Shown: positions 1 through 8,425 of the stretch, piece by piece
Layout: each line of letters starts with the position of its first letter
Numbering within the stretch: position 1 is the first letter of the stretch
Assembly: GCA_031551515.1 (NCBI GenBank)
Contig: JAVBNL010000018.1
Coordinates: 22,525-86,524 of the forward strand
Reading direction: 5' to 3'
Origin: FLUQ01 sp031551515
Lineage (GTDB): Bacteria; Desulfobacterota; Desulfovibrionia; Desulfovibrionales; Desulfovibrionaceae
DNA: 64,000 nucleotides
Translations under genes and position numbers: made by a program
Notes under the pieces: generated by a model
The model's database searches: none
Told to the model about the DNA's origin: nothing
Seen by the model: only the letters and a program-made list of their open reading frames with translations

Positions 1-561
1 GATAGGGTGCGCATTGCCTGGATGCCCCGCAAAAACAAAGCCCTGGCCGAGCAGATACGCCAGATTGTAACCGCGGCCCTGCAAACAGCAAAAGACAATC
101 CCCCAAAGCTGGAATGGGTGGAAATACGCAATCTGCCGCCTGCGGGCGTTGCCGAAGAACTCTCCACCTGCCACATCTTTCTTGCCACGGGCTTTCCCGA
201 AGGGCTCGGCCTGCCGCCGCTGGAAGCCATGGCCAGCGGCTGCCTGACCGTGGGGTTCAGCGGTTTCGGCGGCTGGGATTACATGCGCACGGCGCAGATG
301 AGCGGGCACACGCCCTCGTTTGATCTCAGGCCCGTGCCCTGGTCGGGCAACGGCTATTTCGTGTCCGACGGCGAAGTGATAGACGCCTCCCGCGCGCTGC
401 TTGAGGCCGTTCACCTGGCACACTGCAAGGCGCCGGTTCTGGATATGATTTTGAACCAGGGCCGGATAACGGCGGAAAGCTATTCGCGCGAAGAACAGCT
501 CAAAGCCGTGCAGGCGCTGTGGACCTCGTTTCCGCTGACTCTGGTGCCCGCGAAATCGTAA
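1..561 (+). CDS. Glycosyltransferase family 1/GT4, C-terminal part (5' end outside window)
   Basis: The frame is open from the first base of the window, so the start lies upstream and only about the last 186 residues are present. They contain the C-terminal nucleotide-sugar-binding half of a GT-B glycosyltransferase. The EGLGLPPLEAMASG segment (around residues 66-79 of the fragment) is the family's E-x7-E donor-binding motif, and it is followed by a glycine-rich stretch. Such enzymes transfer sugars to polysaccharide, lipid or protein acceptors at the cytoplasmic face of the membrane. The acceptor cannot be told from this fragment. The GTG at position 7 is not taken as a start because coding sequence continues to the window edge. 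Confidence 0.8.
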   Translation, partial: DRVRIAWMPRKNKALAEQIRQIVTAALQTAKDNPPKLEWVEIRNLPPAGVAEELSTCHIFLATGFPEGLGLPPLEAMASGCLTVGFSGFGGWDYMRTAQMSGHTPSFDLRPVPWSGNGYFVSDGEVIDASRALLEAVHLAHCKAPVLDMILNQGRITAESYSREEQLKAVQALWTSFPLTLVPAKS

Positions 562-607
562 CAACAAAATTACCCCCCTTTTTTTCAAAGCGACTTATAT
601 TTCGGCC

Positions 608-1438
608 ATGAGCAAACATAACCACCTCTCGGCCCCATCGCCGCAATCGCTGGGCCTGCCCCTGACCGGGGTTGATTCCCACGCCCACCTGGATATGAAG
701 CACTTCGGCGCGGACCTCGCCGCCGTGCTGGACCGCGCCCGTGAATCGGGCGTTTCGCGCATCGGCAACGTGTTCCTCGACCTGGAAGCCTGGGAAAAAG
801 GCCAAGAGCTGTTTCGTGACCGGCCGGAAGTTTTTTTCCTGCTGGGCATTCACCCGACCGATGCCATGCATTATAATGACAAGACGCGGGAAGGCTTTGC
901 CGCCGCGTTTGCCGCCGACCCCCGGCTGCGGGCGCTGGGTGAGATCGGCCTTGATTTTTACTGGAAAGACTGCCCGCCGGAGGTGCAGCGCGCGGCATTC
1001 ATCGACCAGCTCCACTTGGCGCGAGAGCTTGCGCGGCCCGTGGTAATCCACTGCCGCGACGCGTACGCCGAAACCGTGACCATTTTGCGGGACGAGGGTT
1101 TTCACGGCCGTCCCCTGTTGTGGCATTGTTTCGGCGGCGACGCGGACCAGGCGCAATACCTTGTGGATGCGGGCTGGCATATTTCCATACCCGGTCCGGT
1201 GACTTTTCCCGCGAACCATGCTCTGCGCGCGGCCTTGCGGGTTATTCCCGCCGACCGGCTGCTGCTGGAGACCGACTGCCCCTATCTTGCGCCCATGCCT
1301 TACCGGGGCAGGCGCAACGAGCCCGCCTACACGGTGTTTACCGCCGCGGCCGTGGCCGAAGCGTTAGGGGAAAAGCCGGAAGATGTCTGGACGCGCTGCG
1401 GCGAGAACGCGAAACGGTTTTTTGGATTGGAGGCATAG
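608..1438 (+). CDS. tatD: TatD family metal-dependent deoxyribonuclease/hydrolase
   Basis: A 276-residue protein of normal TatD length. The metal-binding HxH lies in DSHAHLD (H25, H27), followed by GEIGLDFYW with its metal-ligand Glu, IHCRDA and WHCFGG with further His ligands, and the C-terminal LLLETDCPYLAP signature. TatD proteins are TIM-barrel metal-dependent nucleases of the amidohydrolase superfamily, acting in DNA repair or quality control. Compared with E. coli TatD there are about 20 extra residues before the HxH motif. The next gene begins two bases after the stop, so the two are probably co-transcribed. Confidence 0.93.
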   Translation: MSKHNHLSAPSPQSLGLPLTGVDSHAHLDMKHFGADLAAVLDRARESGVSRIGNVFLDLEAWEKGQELFRDRPEVFFLLGIHPTDAMHYNDKTREGFAAAFAADPRLRALGEIGLDFYWKDCPPEVQRAAFIDQLHLARELARPVVIHCRDAYAETVTILRDEGFHGRPLLWHCFGGDADQAQYLVDAGWHISIPGPVTFPANHALRAALRVIPADRLLLETDCPYLAPMPYRGRRNEPAYTVFTAAAVAEALGEKPEDVWTRCGENAKRFFGLEA

Positions 1439-1440
1439 TC

Positions 1441-3156
1441 ATGCATGTTGTCGTTATCGGGGCCGTGGCCCTTGGGCCCAAGGCCGCCTGCCGTTTTAGA
1501 AGGCTGATGCCCGAAGGCAAAGTCACTCTCATCGACCGCTCCGGCCGTATTTCTTACGGCGGCTGCGGCATACCGTACTTCATTTCCGGCGAGATCAGCC
1601 GGGTGGAAGAGTTGCAATCAACCCCCTACGGCACGCTGCGCGATGCGGACTTTTTCAAGCGGGCCAAAGGCGTGGACGTTCTGACCCGCACAGAGGCCCT
1701 CTCCATCGACCGCGCGGCCAAACGCGTGCGTGTGCGCGACTTGGCAAGCGGCAAAGAGCAAGAGATAGATTATGACCGCCTGGTGCTGGCCACGGGCAGC
1801 CGCCCGAAGTTTCCGCCCATTCCCGGCGTGGACCTGGCGGGCGTGAGCGCGGCGACCAACCTGGATGAAGCGGACCACATCAAGGCGGAGATCGCCGCGG
1901 GCCGCGTCAATAACGCCGTGATCGTGGGCGGCGGTTTCATCGGCTTGGAAATGGCCGTGGCCCTGGCCGACCTCTGGGGTCTGCCCGTCAGCGTGGTGGA
2001 ATATGAGCCGCATTTGCTGCCCGGCGTGCTTTCGCCGCTGCTGGCGAAAATGGCTGCCAAAGACCTGCGCGATCATGGCGTGGCCGTGTATTGCGGCGAG
2101 AAAGTGTTGCGTTTTGAAGAGGAAAACGGGCAGGTGGCCCGGGTGGTTACCGATAAGCGCACGCTGGATGCGGACCTGGTCATCATGGCCACGGGCCTTG
2201 CGCCCAATACGGAACTGGCCGCCTCAGCCGGTTTGGAACTGACGAAAAACGGGCTGCTTGTGGTGGATGAGCATTTGCGAACGTCCGACCCGGATATTTA
2301 CTGCGGCGGCGACTGCGCGGCCATTCACAACCAGGTCACGGGCAAGCCGTTCTGGCTGCCGTTGGGTTCGCAAGCCAACCGGCAGGGCCGGGTCATCGGC
2401 ACGAACCTGGCCGCCCCTTCGGGCGCGGCTGCGTGTTTTTCCGGCGCTGTGGGGGCCTGGGGCGTGAAGCTGTTCGAGCTTTCGGCCTCCGGGTCCGGCC
2501 TGACGCTGGATGCCGCGCGCAAGGCGGGTTTTGACGCCCTGGCCGTGCATGTGGAGCAGATGGATAAAGCCCATTTCTACCCCGACCACGCCATGACAGC
2601 GCTTGAGCTGGTGGTGGAAAAAGAAAGCCGCCGCCTGCTGGGCATTCAGGGCGCAAGCCCTTCCGGCGACGCGCTGACCAGCCGCATCAACGCGGCCACG
2701 CCCTATATCGCGGCAAAGGGCACGGTGGAAGACCTCTCGAACCTGGAACTGGTCTATTCGCCGCCGTTCGCTTCCGCCATGGACATCATCAACGTGCTGG
2801 GCAACGTTGCGGAAAACGTGCTGGAAGGCCGCTGCCGCCCCGTGGGTGCCGAGGAGTTCGCGGAACTGTGGAAAAACCGCGAGCAAAGCGACGTGTGTTT
2901 TCTGGACGCCCGCGACCCTGTCAGCGCGGAAAGTTTCGTGGCCGCGCACCCAAAAGGCTGGAAAAACATACCGCAAGACGAGCTGCGCGCCCGCCTGGCG
3001 GAGGTGCCCAAAGACACGGCCTTGGTGCTGGTCTGCAACACGGGGCTGCGGTCTTTTGAGGCGCAACGGGTGCTTGATTCTTGCGGCTATACAAACTCGC
3101 GCACCGTTGCGGGCGGCATGATCGCCGTGCGCCGGGCCGGGCTGGGGGTGGAATGA
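1441..3156 (+). CDS. CoA-disulfide reductase-like FAD/NAD(P) oxidoreductase with C-terminal rhodanese domain
   Basis: A 571-residue fusion. The N-terminal two thirds form a pyridine nucleotide-disulfide oxidoreductase: an FAD-binding start (VVIGAVALGPKAA), the single redox cysteine of the CoA-disulfide reductase/Npsr class in SYGGCGIPYF (C42), a second dinucleotide motif VIVGGGFIGLE, and a TSDPDIYCGGDCA FAD-binding segment. The last 110 residues are a rhodanese domain with active-site C532 in CNTGLRS. Fusions of this type (CoADR-RHD, polysulfide reductases) reduce CoA disulfides, CoA persulfides or polysulfides with NAD(P)H in the cytoplasm, which suits a sulfur-metabolising anaerobe. The ATG at 1441 is preferred because the flavin fold begins there; the frame is open further upstream. 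The stop overlaps the next start. Confidence 0.88.
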   Translation: MHVVVIGAVALGPKAACRFRRLMPEGKVTLIDRSGRISYGGCGIPYFISGEISRVEELQSTPYGTLRDADFFKRAKGVDVLTRTEALSIDRAAKRVRVRDLASGKEQEIDYDRLVLATGSRPKFPPIPGVDLAGVSAATNLDEADHIKAEIAAGRVNNAVIVGGGFIGLEMAVALADLWGLPVSVVEYEPHLLPGVLSPLLAKMAAKDLRDHGVAVYCGEKVLRFEEENGQVARVVTDKRTLDADLVIMATGLAPNTELAASAGLELTKNGLLVVDEHLRTSDPDIYCGGDCAAIHNQVTGKPFWLPLGSQANRQGRVIGTNLAAPSGAAACFSGAVGAWGVKLFELSASGSGLTLDAARKAGFDALAVHVEQMDKAHFYPDHAMTALELVVEKESRRLLGIQGASPSGDALTSRINAATPYIAAKGTVEDLSNLELVYSPPFASAMDIINVLGNVAENVLEGRCRPVGAEEFAELWKNREQSDVCFLDARDPVSAESFVAAHPKGWKNIPQDELRARLAEVPKDTALVLVCNTGLRSFEAQRVLDSCGYTNSRTVAGGMIAVRRAGLGVE

Positions 3157-3812
3157 TGGCTGTGCCTTTTGCGGAGATTTTTTTTGATCTGGACGGCACC
3201 ATACTCGATTCCCAACCGGGCATCATCGCCGGAGTGCGCCACGCGCTGGCCCATTTCGGCATCGAGGCGGACCCGGAATCGCTTTTCTGCTTCATCGGGC
3301 CGCCCTTGCGGCCCACCTTTCGTGAACGCTTCGGCTTTTCCGCGGAAGAGGCGGAAGTGGCGACGGCCAAATACCGTGAATATTACAGCGTGACCGGCCT
3401 GTTTGAAAGCGCGCCCTATGCGGGTGTTGGCGACCTTTTGTCTGACCTGGCGCGGGCGGGCAAGCATATCAGCCTTGCCACTTCAAAACCGGAGAGCTTC
3501 GCGCGCACGGTCTTGCGGCATTTCGGGCTGGACGGGCACTTTGCGGTTATCGCCGGGGCGACCATGGACGGCAGCCGCGATTCGAAAGAGCTGGTGCTGC
3601 GCTACGCCTGCGCGCAGAGGGGCCTTTCCGGTCGCGAGAACTGCCTGATGGTGGGCGACAAGCGCCATGACGTGGAAGGGGCGCACGGCGTGGGCATGCC
3701 CTGCGCCGGGGTGCTGTACGGCTACGGCGACGAAGAGGAATTGCGCCGCGCCGGGGCTGACCATATTTTCGCCAGCGTAGCTGACCTCAGAACTTGGTTG
3801 TTGGATGGCTGA
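3153..3812 (+). CDS. HAD-superfamily hydrolase, phosphoglycolate phosphatase-like
   Basis: A 219-residue HAD hydrolase of the Gph/PGMB type. Motif I is FFDLDGT (D12 nucleophile, D14 acid), motif II is ATSKP, and motif IV is MVGDKRHD. The cap lies between motifs I and II (helical C1 type). The family dephosphorylates small phosphorylated metabolites such as 2-phosphoglycolate; the substrate here cannot be assigned. The ATG at 3153 overlaps the preceding TGA (ATGA), and the alternative ATG at 3156 is next to it, so translation is probably coupled to the upstream reductase. A hairpin repeat begins immediately after the stop. Confidence 0.85.
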   Translation: MMAVPFAEIFFDLDGTILDSQPGIIAGVRHALAHFGIEADPESLFCFIGPPLRPTFRERFGFSAEEAEVATAKYREYYSVTGLFESAPYAGVGDLLSDLARAGKHISLATSKPESFARTVLRHFGLDGHFAVIAGATMDGSRDSKELVLRYACAQRGLSGRENCLMVGDKRHDVEGAHGVGMPCAGVLYGYGDEEELRRAGADHIFASVADLRTWLLDG

Positions 3813-3813
3813 C

Positions 3814-3930
3814 GCTTCAGTTTGTCGCGATGCTTCGTCAAACTTCGGTTTCGGCTTCGGTCAAGCACCATAAGAGTGCATTTCCATCGCCGAAACCTTT
3901 TGCTTTCCTTGCCTGGCAGCAAATTGAAGC
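3814..3930 (+). repeat. Dispersed long-hairpin repeat, copy 1
   Basis: Imperfect inverted repeat in the gap between the HAD gene and the convergent antiporter gene. The outer stem pairs 3814-3823 with 3921-3930 and contains a G-U pair. The inner stem pairs GGTTTCGGC (3847-3855) with GCCGAAACC (3889-3897). The apical hairpin is GCAC-CATAAGA-GTGC. It shares the left-arm block around CGTCA, the loop CANAAGA and a pyrimidine-rich right arm with four other copies in this window. Confidence 0.75.
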
Positions 3931-3957
3931 ACCAGCATTTTTTTATCACAGAGGCGG

Positions 3958-5964
3958 TTATTCTGATCCGCTGAACAGGGGCGCGGCCTCCGCCACACTG
4001 TCGGCGTCGGCGAACACATAGGCCACGTCTCCGGCTTCCAGCCGGAAATCGCCGCCGGGGTTGGCTATGCTTTCATCGCCCCGCCGCACGGCAACGATGG
4101 TGATGCTCATGGTTCCGCGCAAGTTCGTCTCGCCGAGCGTGCGTCCGGCAAGGGATGACTCGTGCGCCACGCGCAGCGCCGTGATGTTCAGGTCGGGCAT
4201 GTGCTTTTGCAGCGCGCCGAAAGATGTGCCCGGCAGATCCAACTTACGGATCATGTCGTAGTTTTCCGAGCGCACCTCGTTCACAAAATGCTCGATATCC
4301 TCGCGCGGCACCAGATAGCGCGAAAGCACGCGGGTGAATATTTCCACGGCGGTTTCCAGCTCTTCGGGTATCACGTCGCTGGCCCCCAGGTCTTTCAGCG
4401 CCGCGACTTCCCCCAGAAAACGGGTGCGCACCAGAATATGCAGGCCGGGCGCCATGTGCCGGGCAGTTTCCGTTATGCCCCGCACCGCCGTGGGGTCGGA
4501 AATGACGATGGCCAGCACTCGCGCCCGCAACAACCCCAAAGAGCGCAGCACCGCCGGGTGCGTGGCGTCGCCGTGGTCGATGGGTTCGCCCTTGGCTGCA
4601 TAGTTGCGCACGGTGTCGGGGTTCATTTCCAGAATGGTGTAGGGTATGCCCGCCATTTTCGCCGTGCGGGCAAGGTATTTACCGCCTATGCCGAACCCTA
4701 TGATGATAAGATGGTCGGAAAGCTCGTCATGTTCCGGGGGGGCTTCTGCGGATATTTCGGCCTTCTTGCCCAGCAGGCGGGTCGCAAGGCGGGAGCAGGA
4801 TATGCGCTCCGCCACGCGTTGCGACGCGGACAGCAAAAAGGGCGCGGCGGCCATGGTCATGATGCTGGCGGCCAGAAAGCGCTGGTAGCTGTCGGGCGAC
4901 ATCAGCCCTGCGGAAAGGCCCACCTTGGCCAGCACGAATGAAAATTCCCCGATCTGGCACAGCGCCAGGCCCGTGATGATGGCGGGCCGCAAGGGGTAGC
5001 CCAGTATCAGGGTCACCCCGGCCACCACGACGGCTTTTACGCCGAGCAGCATGAAAACCATCACGCCTATCTGGCCGAGGTTGTGGATGAAAAAGTTCAG
5101 GTTCAGCAGCATGCCCACCGAGGTGAAAAACAAGCTGGTGAAAACGTCGCGAAAGGGCAAAACCCCTTCCAGGGCGCTGTGGCTGTATTCCGATTCGGAC
5201 ATGATCAGCCCGGCCATGAACGCGCCGAGCGAAAGCGAAAGCCCCAGCATGGACGTTATCCAGGCGATGGACAAGCACACGCCCAGGGTGGCGATCAGAA
5301 AAAGTTCACGGCTGCGGGTGCGCACCACCATGGCCAGCGCCAGGGGCACCAGTTTCCGGGCCAGCAGAAAAACGGCGCTGATGATGCCCAGGGTTTTCCC
5401 CCCGGCCAGCAGCATGGGCAGCGTGCCGCCCTGGCTTTCAAGGCCGCCGGCGCCGGCCATCAGCGGCACGGCCAGCATCATGGGCACGATGATCAGGTCC
5501 TGAAAGATGAGAATGGACAAGGTGATGCGGCCGTGGGGGCTTTCCATCTGGCCGGACTGCTGCAGCAGCTTCAAAATGATGGCGGTTGACGAAAGGGCCG
5601 CAAGGCATCCGTAAAAAATGCCCTGGCCCAGGCGCGCGCCGGTGAACGCGGCAATGGCGGTGACGGCCAGAATGGTCAGGCCGACCTGTAAGGAGCCGCC
5701 CAGAAACACGGGTTTGCGCAGCCGGATAAGTTCGCTGATCGACAATTCCATGCCGATGGAAAACATCAGCATGACCACGCCGATTTCCGCCAGGATTTCA
5801 ACCTCGTGCGCCGCGCTGACAAGGCCCAGGCCATAGGGGCCGCAGGCCATGCCGGTCAGCAGAAAGCCGACGATGACGGGTATTTTGATGCGGGTGCAGG
5901 CGTAAATAACGGCGATGGACAGGCAGAAGATGATGACCAGTTCTTTCAGCAGAGGCATATCCAT
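3958..5964 (-). CDS. Monovalent cation:proton antiporter (CPA2/Kef family) with RCK domain
   Basis: A 668-residue inner-membrane protein. Residues 1 to about 385 form the multi-helix Na+/H+ exchanger domain, with typical segments VIVGFLLTGMACGPYG and LAALSSTAIILKLL. Residues from about 415 form a TrkA-N/RCK domain (LIIIGFGIGGKYLA, then the acidic ligand in ILEMNPD), followed by a TrkA-C domain ending at residue 668. This full-length layout fits KefB/KefC- or CvrA-type K+(Na+)/H+ antiporters gated by nucleotide or thiol ligands. It is transcribed alone, convergent with the HAD gene, and a hairpin repeat lies at its 3' end. The ion specificity cannot be read from the sequence. Confidence 0.9.
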   Translation of the reverse strand: MDMPLLKELVIIFCLSIAVIYACTRIKIPVIVGFLLTGMACGPYGLGLVSAAHEVEILAEIGVVMLMFSIGMELSISELIRLRKPVFLGGSLQVGLTILAVTAIAAFTGARLGQGIFYGCLAALSSTAIILKLLQQSGQMESPHGRITLSILIFQDLIIVPMMLAVPLMAGAGGLESQGGTLPMLLAGGKTLGIISAVFLLARKLVPLALAMVVRTRSRELFLIATLGVCLSIAWITSMLGLSLSLGAFMAGLIMSESEYSHSALEGVLPFRDVFTSLFFTSVGMLLNLNFFIHNLGQIGVMVFMLLGVKAVVVAGVTLILGYPLRPAIITGLALCQIGEFSFVLAKVGLSAGLMSPDSYQRFLAASIMTMAAAPFLLSASQRVAERISCSRLATRLLGKKAEISAEAPPEHDELSDHLIIIGFGIGGKYLARTAKMAGIPYTILEMNPDTVRNYAAKGEPIDHGDATHPAVLRSLGLLRARVLAIVISDPTAVRGITETARHMAPGLHILVRTRFLGEVAALKDLGASDVIPEELETAVEIFTRVLSRYLVPREDIEHFVNEVRSENYDMIRKLDLPGTSFGALQKHMPDLNITALRVAHESSLAGRTLGETNLRGTMSITIVAVRRGDESIANPGGDFRLEAGDVAYVFADADSVAEAAPLFSGSE

Positions 5965-6268
5965 TGAATTTCCTAGGGATATTGCGTTGCGGGCCGGGTG
6001 AAGCCTCCCGCGGTGACTATGGAATGTATTTGCATAGAGGCATTTTTATCGAAACGCAACTGCCGGCAGCGCCCTGGTTTGCCGTGATGCTTCGTCAGGC
6101 ACCGTTTTTTGCTTTGGTCGAATACCAGAGGAGTATACTCCCGCAGCAAAAAACTCGCCTTCCTCGCCTGACGGCAAACCAGGGCGCTGCCACAATTGAT
6201 TGTTGTTCTTGACCGTTGCTGCTGAGGCGGTTTATGCGCAAAGGAACAATCCGAGCGGGGGGAAATCC
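5965..6268. other. Divergent intergenic region, 304 bp
   Basis: No gene is seen here. The region carries hairpin repeat copy 2 in its middle and the start-proximal sequences of the two divergent genes. A weak promoter candidate for the plus-strand gene has TTGACC at 6209-6214, but its -10 is poor. Confidence 0.6.
6066..6190 (+). repeat. Dispersed long-hairpin repeat, copy 2
   Basis: The best-formed copy. The outer arms 6066-6085 and 6171-6190 are perfect 20-bp reverse complements. The inner arms TTTTTTGCT (6105-6113) and AGCAAAAAA (6145-6153) also pair perfectly. The apical hairpin is ATAC-CAGAGGA-GTAT. A ten-base unpaired block (GATGCTTCGT) after the left outer arm is almost the same as in copy 1. 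It lies between divergent genes. Confidence 0.85.
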
Positions 6269-7228
6269 ATGCACCTGAAAAAACGCTATCTTGTTACCGG
6301 CGGGGCCGGTTTTCTGGGCCGCGAGCTGTGCAAACGCCTGCTGGAACGCGATGCCGACGTTTTGTGCGTGGACAATTTTTTCACCGGCTGCCGCGACAAC
6401 ATCGCGGAATTTCTGGGCCAGACGAATTTTGAGTTTTTGCGTCACGACATCACTTTTCCTCTGGTGGTTGAAGTGGACGCCATCTTCAACCTGGCCTGCC
6501 CGGCATCGCCCATCCATTACCAGGTGGACCCGGTGCAGACCATCAAGACCTGCGTGCACGGGGCCATCAACATGCTGGGCCTGGCCAAACGCCTGCGCAT
6601 CCCCATCTTTCAGGCATCCACCTCTGAAGTGTACGGCGACCCCGAAGTGCACCCCCAGGTCGAAAGCTATTGGGGCAAGGTCAACCCCATCGGCAGCCGA
6701 TCTTGCTACGACGAAGGCAAACGCTGCGCCGAAGCGCTGATGTTCGCCTATCACCGCCAGTCGGAGCTGCAAGTCAAAGTGGGCCGCATCTTCAACACGT
6801 ACGGCCCCTACATGCACCCCAACGACGGCCGGGTGGTCTCCAATTTCATCGTGCAGGCCCTGCGCGGCGGCGCCATCACCATTTACGGCGACGGGCAGCA
6901 GACCCGCTCGTTTTGCTACGTGGACGATCTGGTGGAGTTGATGCTGCGTTTCATGGATGACGAAACCGGTTTCCCCGGCCCCATGAACATGGGCAACCCC
7001 GGCGAATTCACCATGCTGGAGCTGGCCAAAGAGGTGCTGGAGATTACGGGTTCCAAATCCGCCCTCGTTCACGAGCCGCTGCCCGCGGACGACCCCCGCC
7101 AGCGCAGGCCGGATATCAGTCTTGCCCGCGAACGCTATGATTGGGAACCCAAAACCTCGCTGCGCGTGGGCCTGACCCGGACCATCGCCTACTTTGAGGG
7201 CTTATTCCGTCGAGGGATCATTCGGTAG
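6269..7228 (+). CDS. UDP-glucuronic acid decarboxylase / NDP-sugar epimerase family (extended SDR)
   Basis: A 319-residue extended short-chain dehydrogenase. It has the NAD-binding GGAGFLG (residues 11-17), the catalytic Ser/Thr region ASTSEVYGDP (117-126) and YxxxK as YDEGKR (Y147, K151). The CxDNFFTG and NPIGSRSCYDEGKR stretches are characteristic of UDP-xylose synthases, which convert UDP-glucuronate to UDP-xylose for surface polysaccharides. The ATG at 6269 is chosen over an upstream in-frame start because GGGGGGA precedes it at ribosome-binding distance and the Rossmann fold begins at once. The stop codon lies inside the left arm of hairpin repeat copy 3. Confidence 0.88.
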   Translation: MHLKKRYLVTGGAGFLGRELCKRLLERDADVLCVDNFFTGCRDNIAEFLGQTNFEFLRHDITFPLVVEVDAIFNLACPASPIHYQVDPVQTIKTCVHGAINMLGLAKRLRIPIFQASTSEVYGDPEVHPQVESYWGKVNPIGSRSCYDEGKRCAEALMFAYHRQSELQVKVGRIFNTYGPYMHPNDGRVVSNFIVQALRGGAITIYGDGQQTRSFCYVDDLVELMLRFMDDETGFPGPMNMGNPGEFTMLELAKEVLEITGSKSALVHEPLPADDPRQRRPDISLARERYDWEPKTSLRVGLTRTIAYFEGLFRRGIIR

Positions 7229-7349
7229 CGCCCCTTTCGGCGTCATACCGCGTCAGGCCGATTCCGTACGAAGCTCGTGTATGCTAGAATACACGTCGCT
7301 CCGCCCGGAACCGGCCTTTCTTGTCTGACGCCGAAATGAACCGCTACCG
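7223..7349 (+). repeat. Dispersed long-hairpin repeat, copy 3
   Basis: Outer arms: CGGTAGCG (7223-7230) with CGCTACCG (7342-7349), and TTTCGGCGTC (7235-7244) with GACGCCGAAA (7327-7336). Inner arms: 7255-7266 with 7306-7317, one mismatch. The apical hairpin CGTGTAT/ATACACG (7276-7295) is the longest of the five copies. The left arm overlaps the last codon and stop of the UDP-glucuronate decarboxylase gene. Confidence 0.8.
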
Positions 7350-7370
7350 GGCGCGGCCGGAGGAATGCAA

Positions 7371-8395
7371 TGAAGGATCAGGACCTGGCGGCAAGCATCA
7401 AAAGCGCGGCGCGAAACTGCGGTTTTGAGGCCTGCGGCATCATCAGGACAGGAGAAATAGCTGAATACGCGGCCGCCGTGGCGGCGCGGGTCAAACAGTT
7501 TCCCGAATCGTCGGCGCTGTACGCCCGCATGGCGGAGCCTGACCCGGCTTTCGCCTGGGCCAAATCTGTGATCGTATGCACGCGCTGGTACGGCAAATAC
7601 CGCATTCCCGCGCACCTGGAAGGCGTCGTGGCCAAGTCGTTCTGCGTCAACCCGCGAAAAGACCCGCATTCTCAAGAGTATCAGGACAGAGCGCGCTTTG
7701 TGGCGGCGCTGGATAATCTCGGCCTGCGTCATTCCGGCGGCGAGGTGGGCAAAACGCCCGTGCGCTGGGCCGCGGTCAAGGCGGGCATAGGCGTTATCCG
7801 CAAAAACAACTTTTTTTATACGGAGCAAGGCTCCTGGTGCATTCTAGACGCCTACCTCATCGATCGCGAACTTGAGCTGAAAGCCCGCCCCGTCGCGAAA
7901 GAGTGCCCGGAACAGTGCGATCTTTGCCTGCGGGCTTGCCCCACGGGCGCTCTCTCCGCGCCTTTTCAGACCAACGGCGTGGCCTGCATCGCCTATTTGC
8001 TGGGCTATGGCGAGTGCGGGCCGGACAAGCCCCTGTACGACAAGTGCGGCGGCTGGATATTCGGCTGCGACGCCTGTCAGGACGCTTGCCCCTGCAACAA
8101 GGGAGCCTGGTCCGGCAATGATGCATATCCGGGCCTGGAGGAATTCGCGGAACATATATCATACGAGCGGATTCTGGACATGGATTACGAAACCATGCGC
8201 GGCCTGTTTTCGCAAAAACTCACGTACCTGCAAAGCGACACGGTGTGGAAGCTTAAGTGCAACGTGCTGAACGCCATGCGCAATGCGTATGAAGAGAAAT
8301 ACCTGCCGCACATCCGGCGCGCCCTGCGCGACCCGCAGCCGGAGGTGCGCGCAATGGCGGCCTGGGTGCTTGAAAAGGTGACGGAAGCGCTATAG
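7371..8395 (+). CDS. QueG-like (epoxyqueuosine reductase family) iron-sulfur protein
   Basis: About 341 residues. The central region resembles the cobalamin-binding core of QueG (VRWAAVKAGIGVIRKNNFF). It is followed by two 4Fe-4S ferredoxin motifs, CDLCLRACPTGA and CDACQDACPCN, and a short helical HEAT-like tail (residues about 290-341). QueG reduces epoxyqueuosine to queuosine in tRNA using cobalamin and two Fe-S clusters. The usual second cluster end CPWN is CPCN here, and the core motif is divergent, so this may be a paralogue with another substrate, related to reductive-dehalogenase-type proteins. A GGAGGAA ribosome-binding site precedes the start. Confidence 0.65.
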
Positions 8396-8425
8396 CCCGT
8401 GTCGCACAGGACGTGTGACCGGGCG

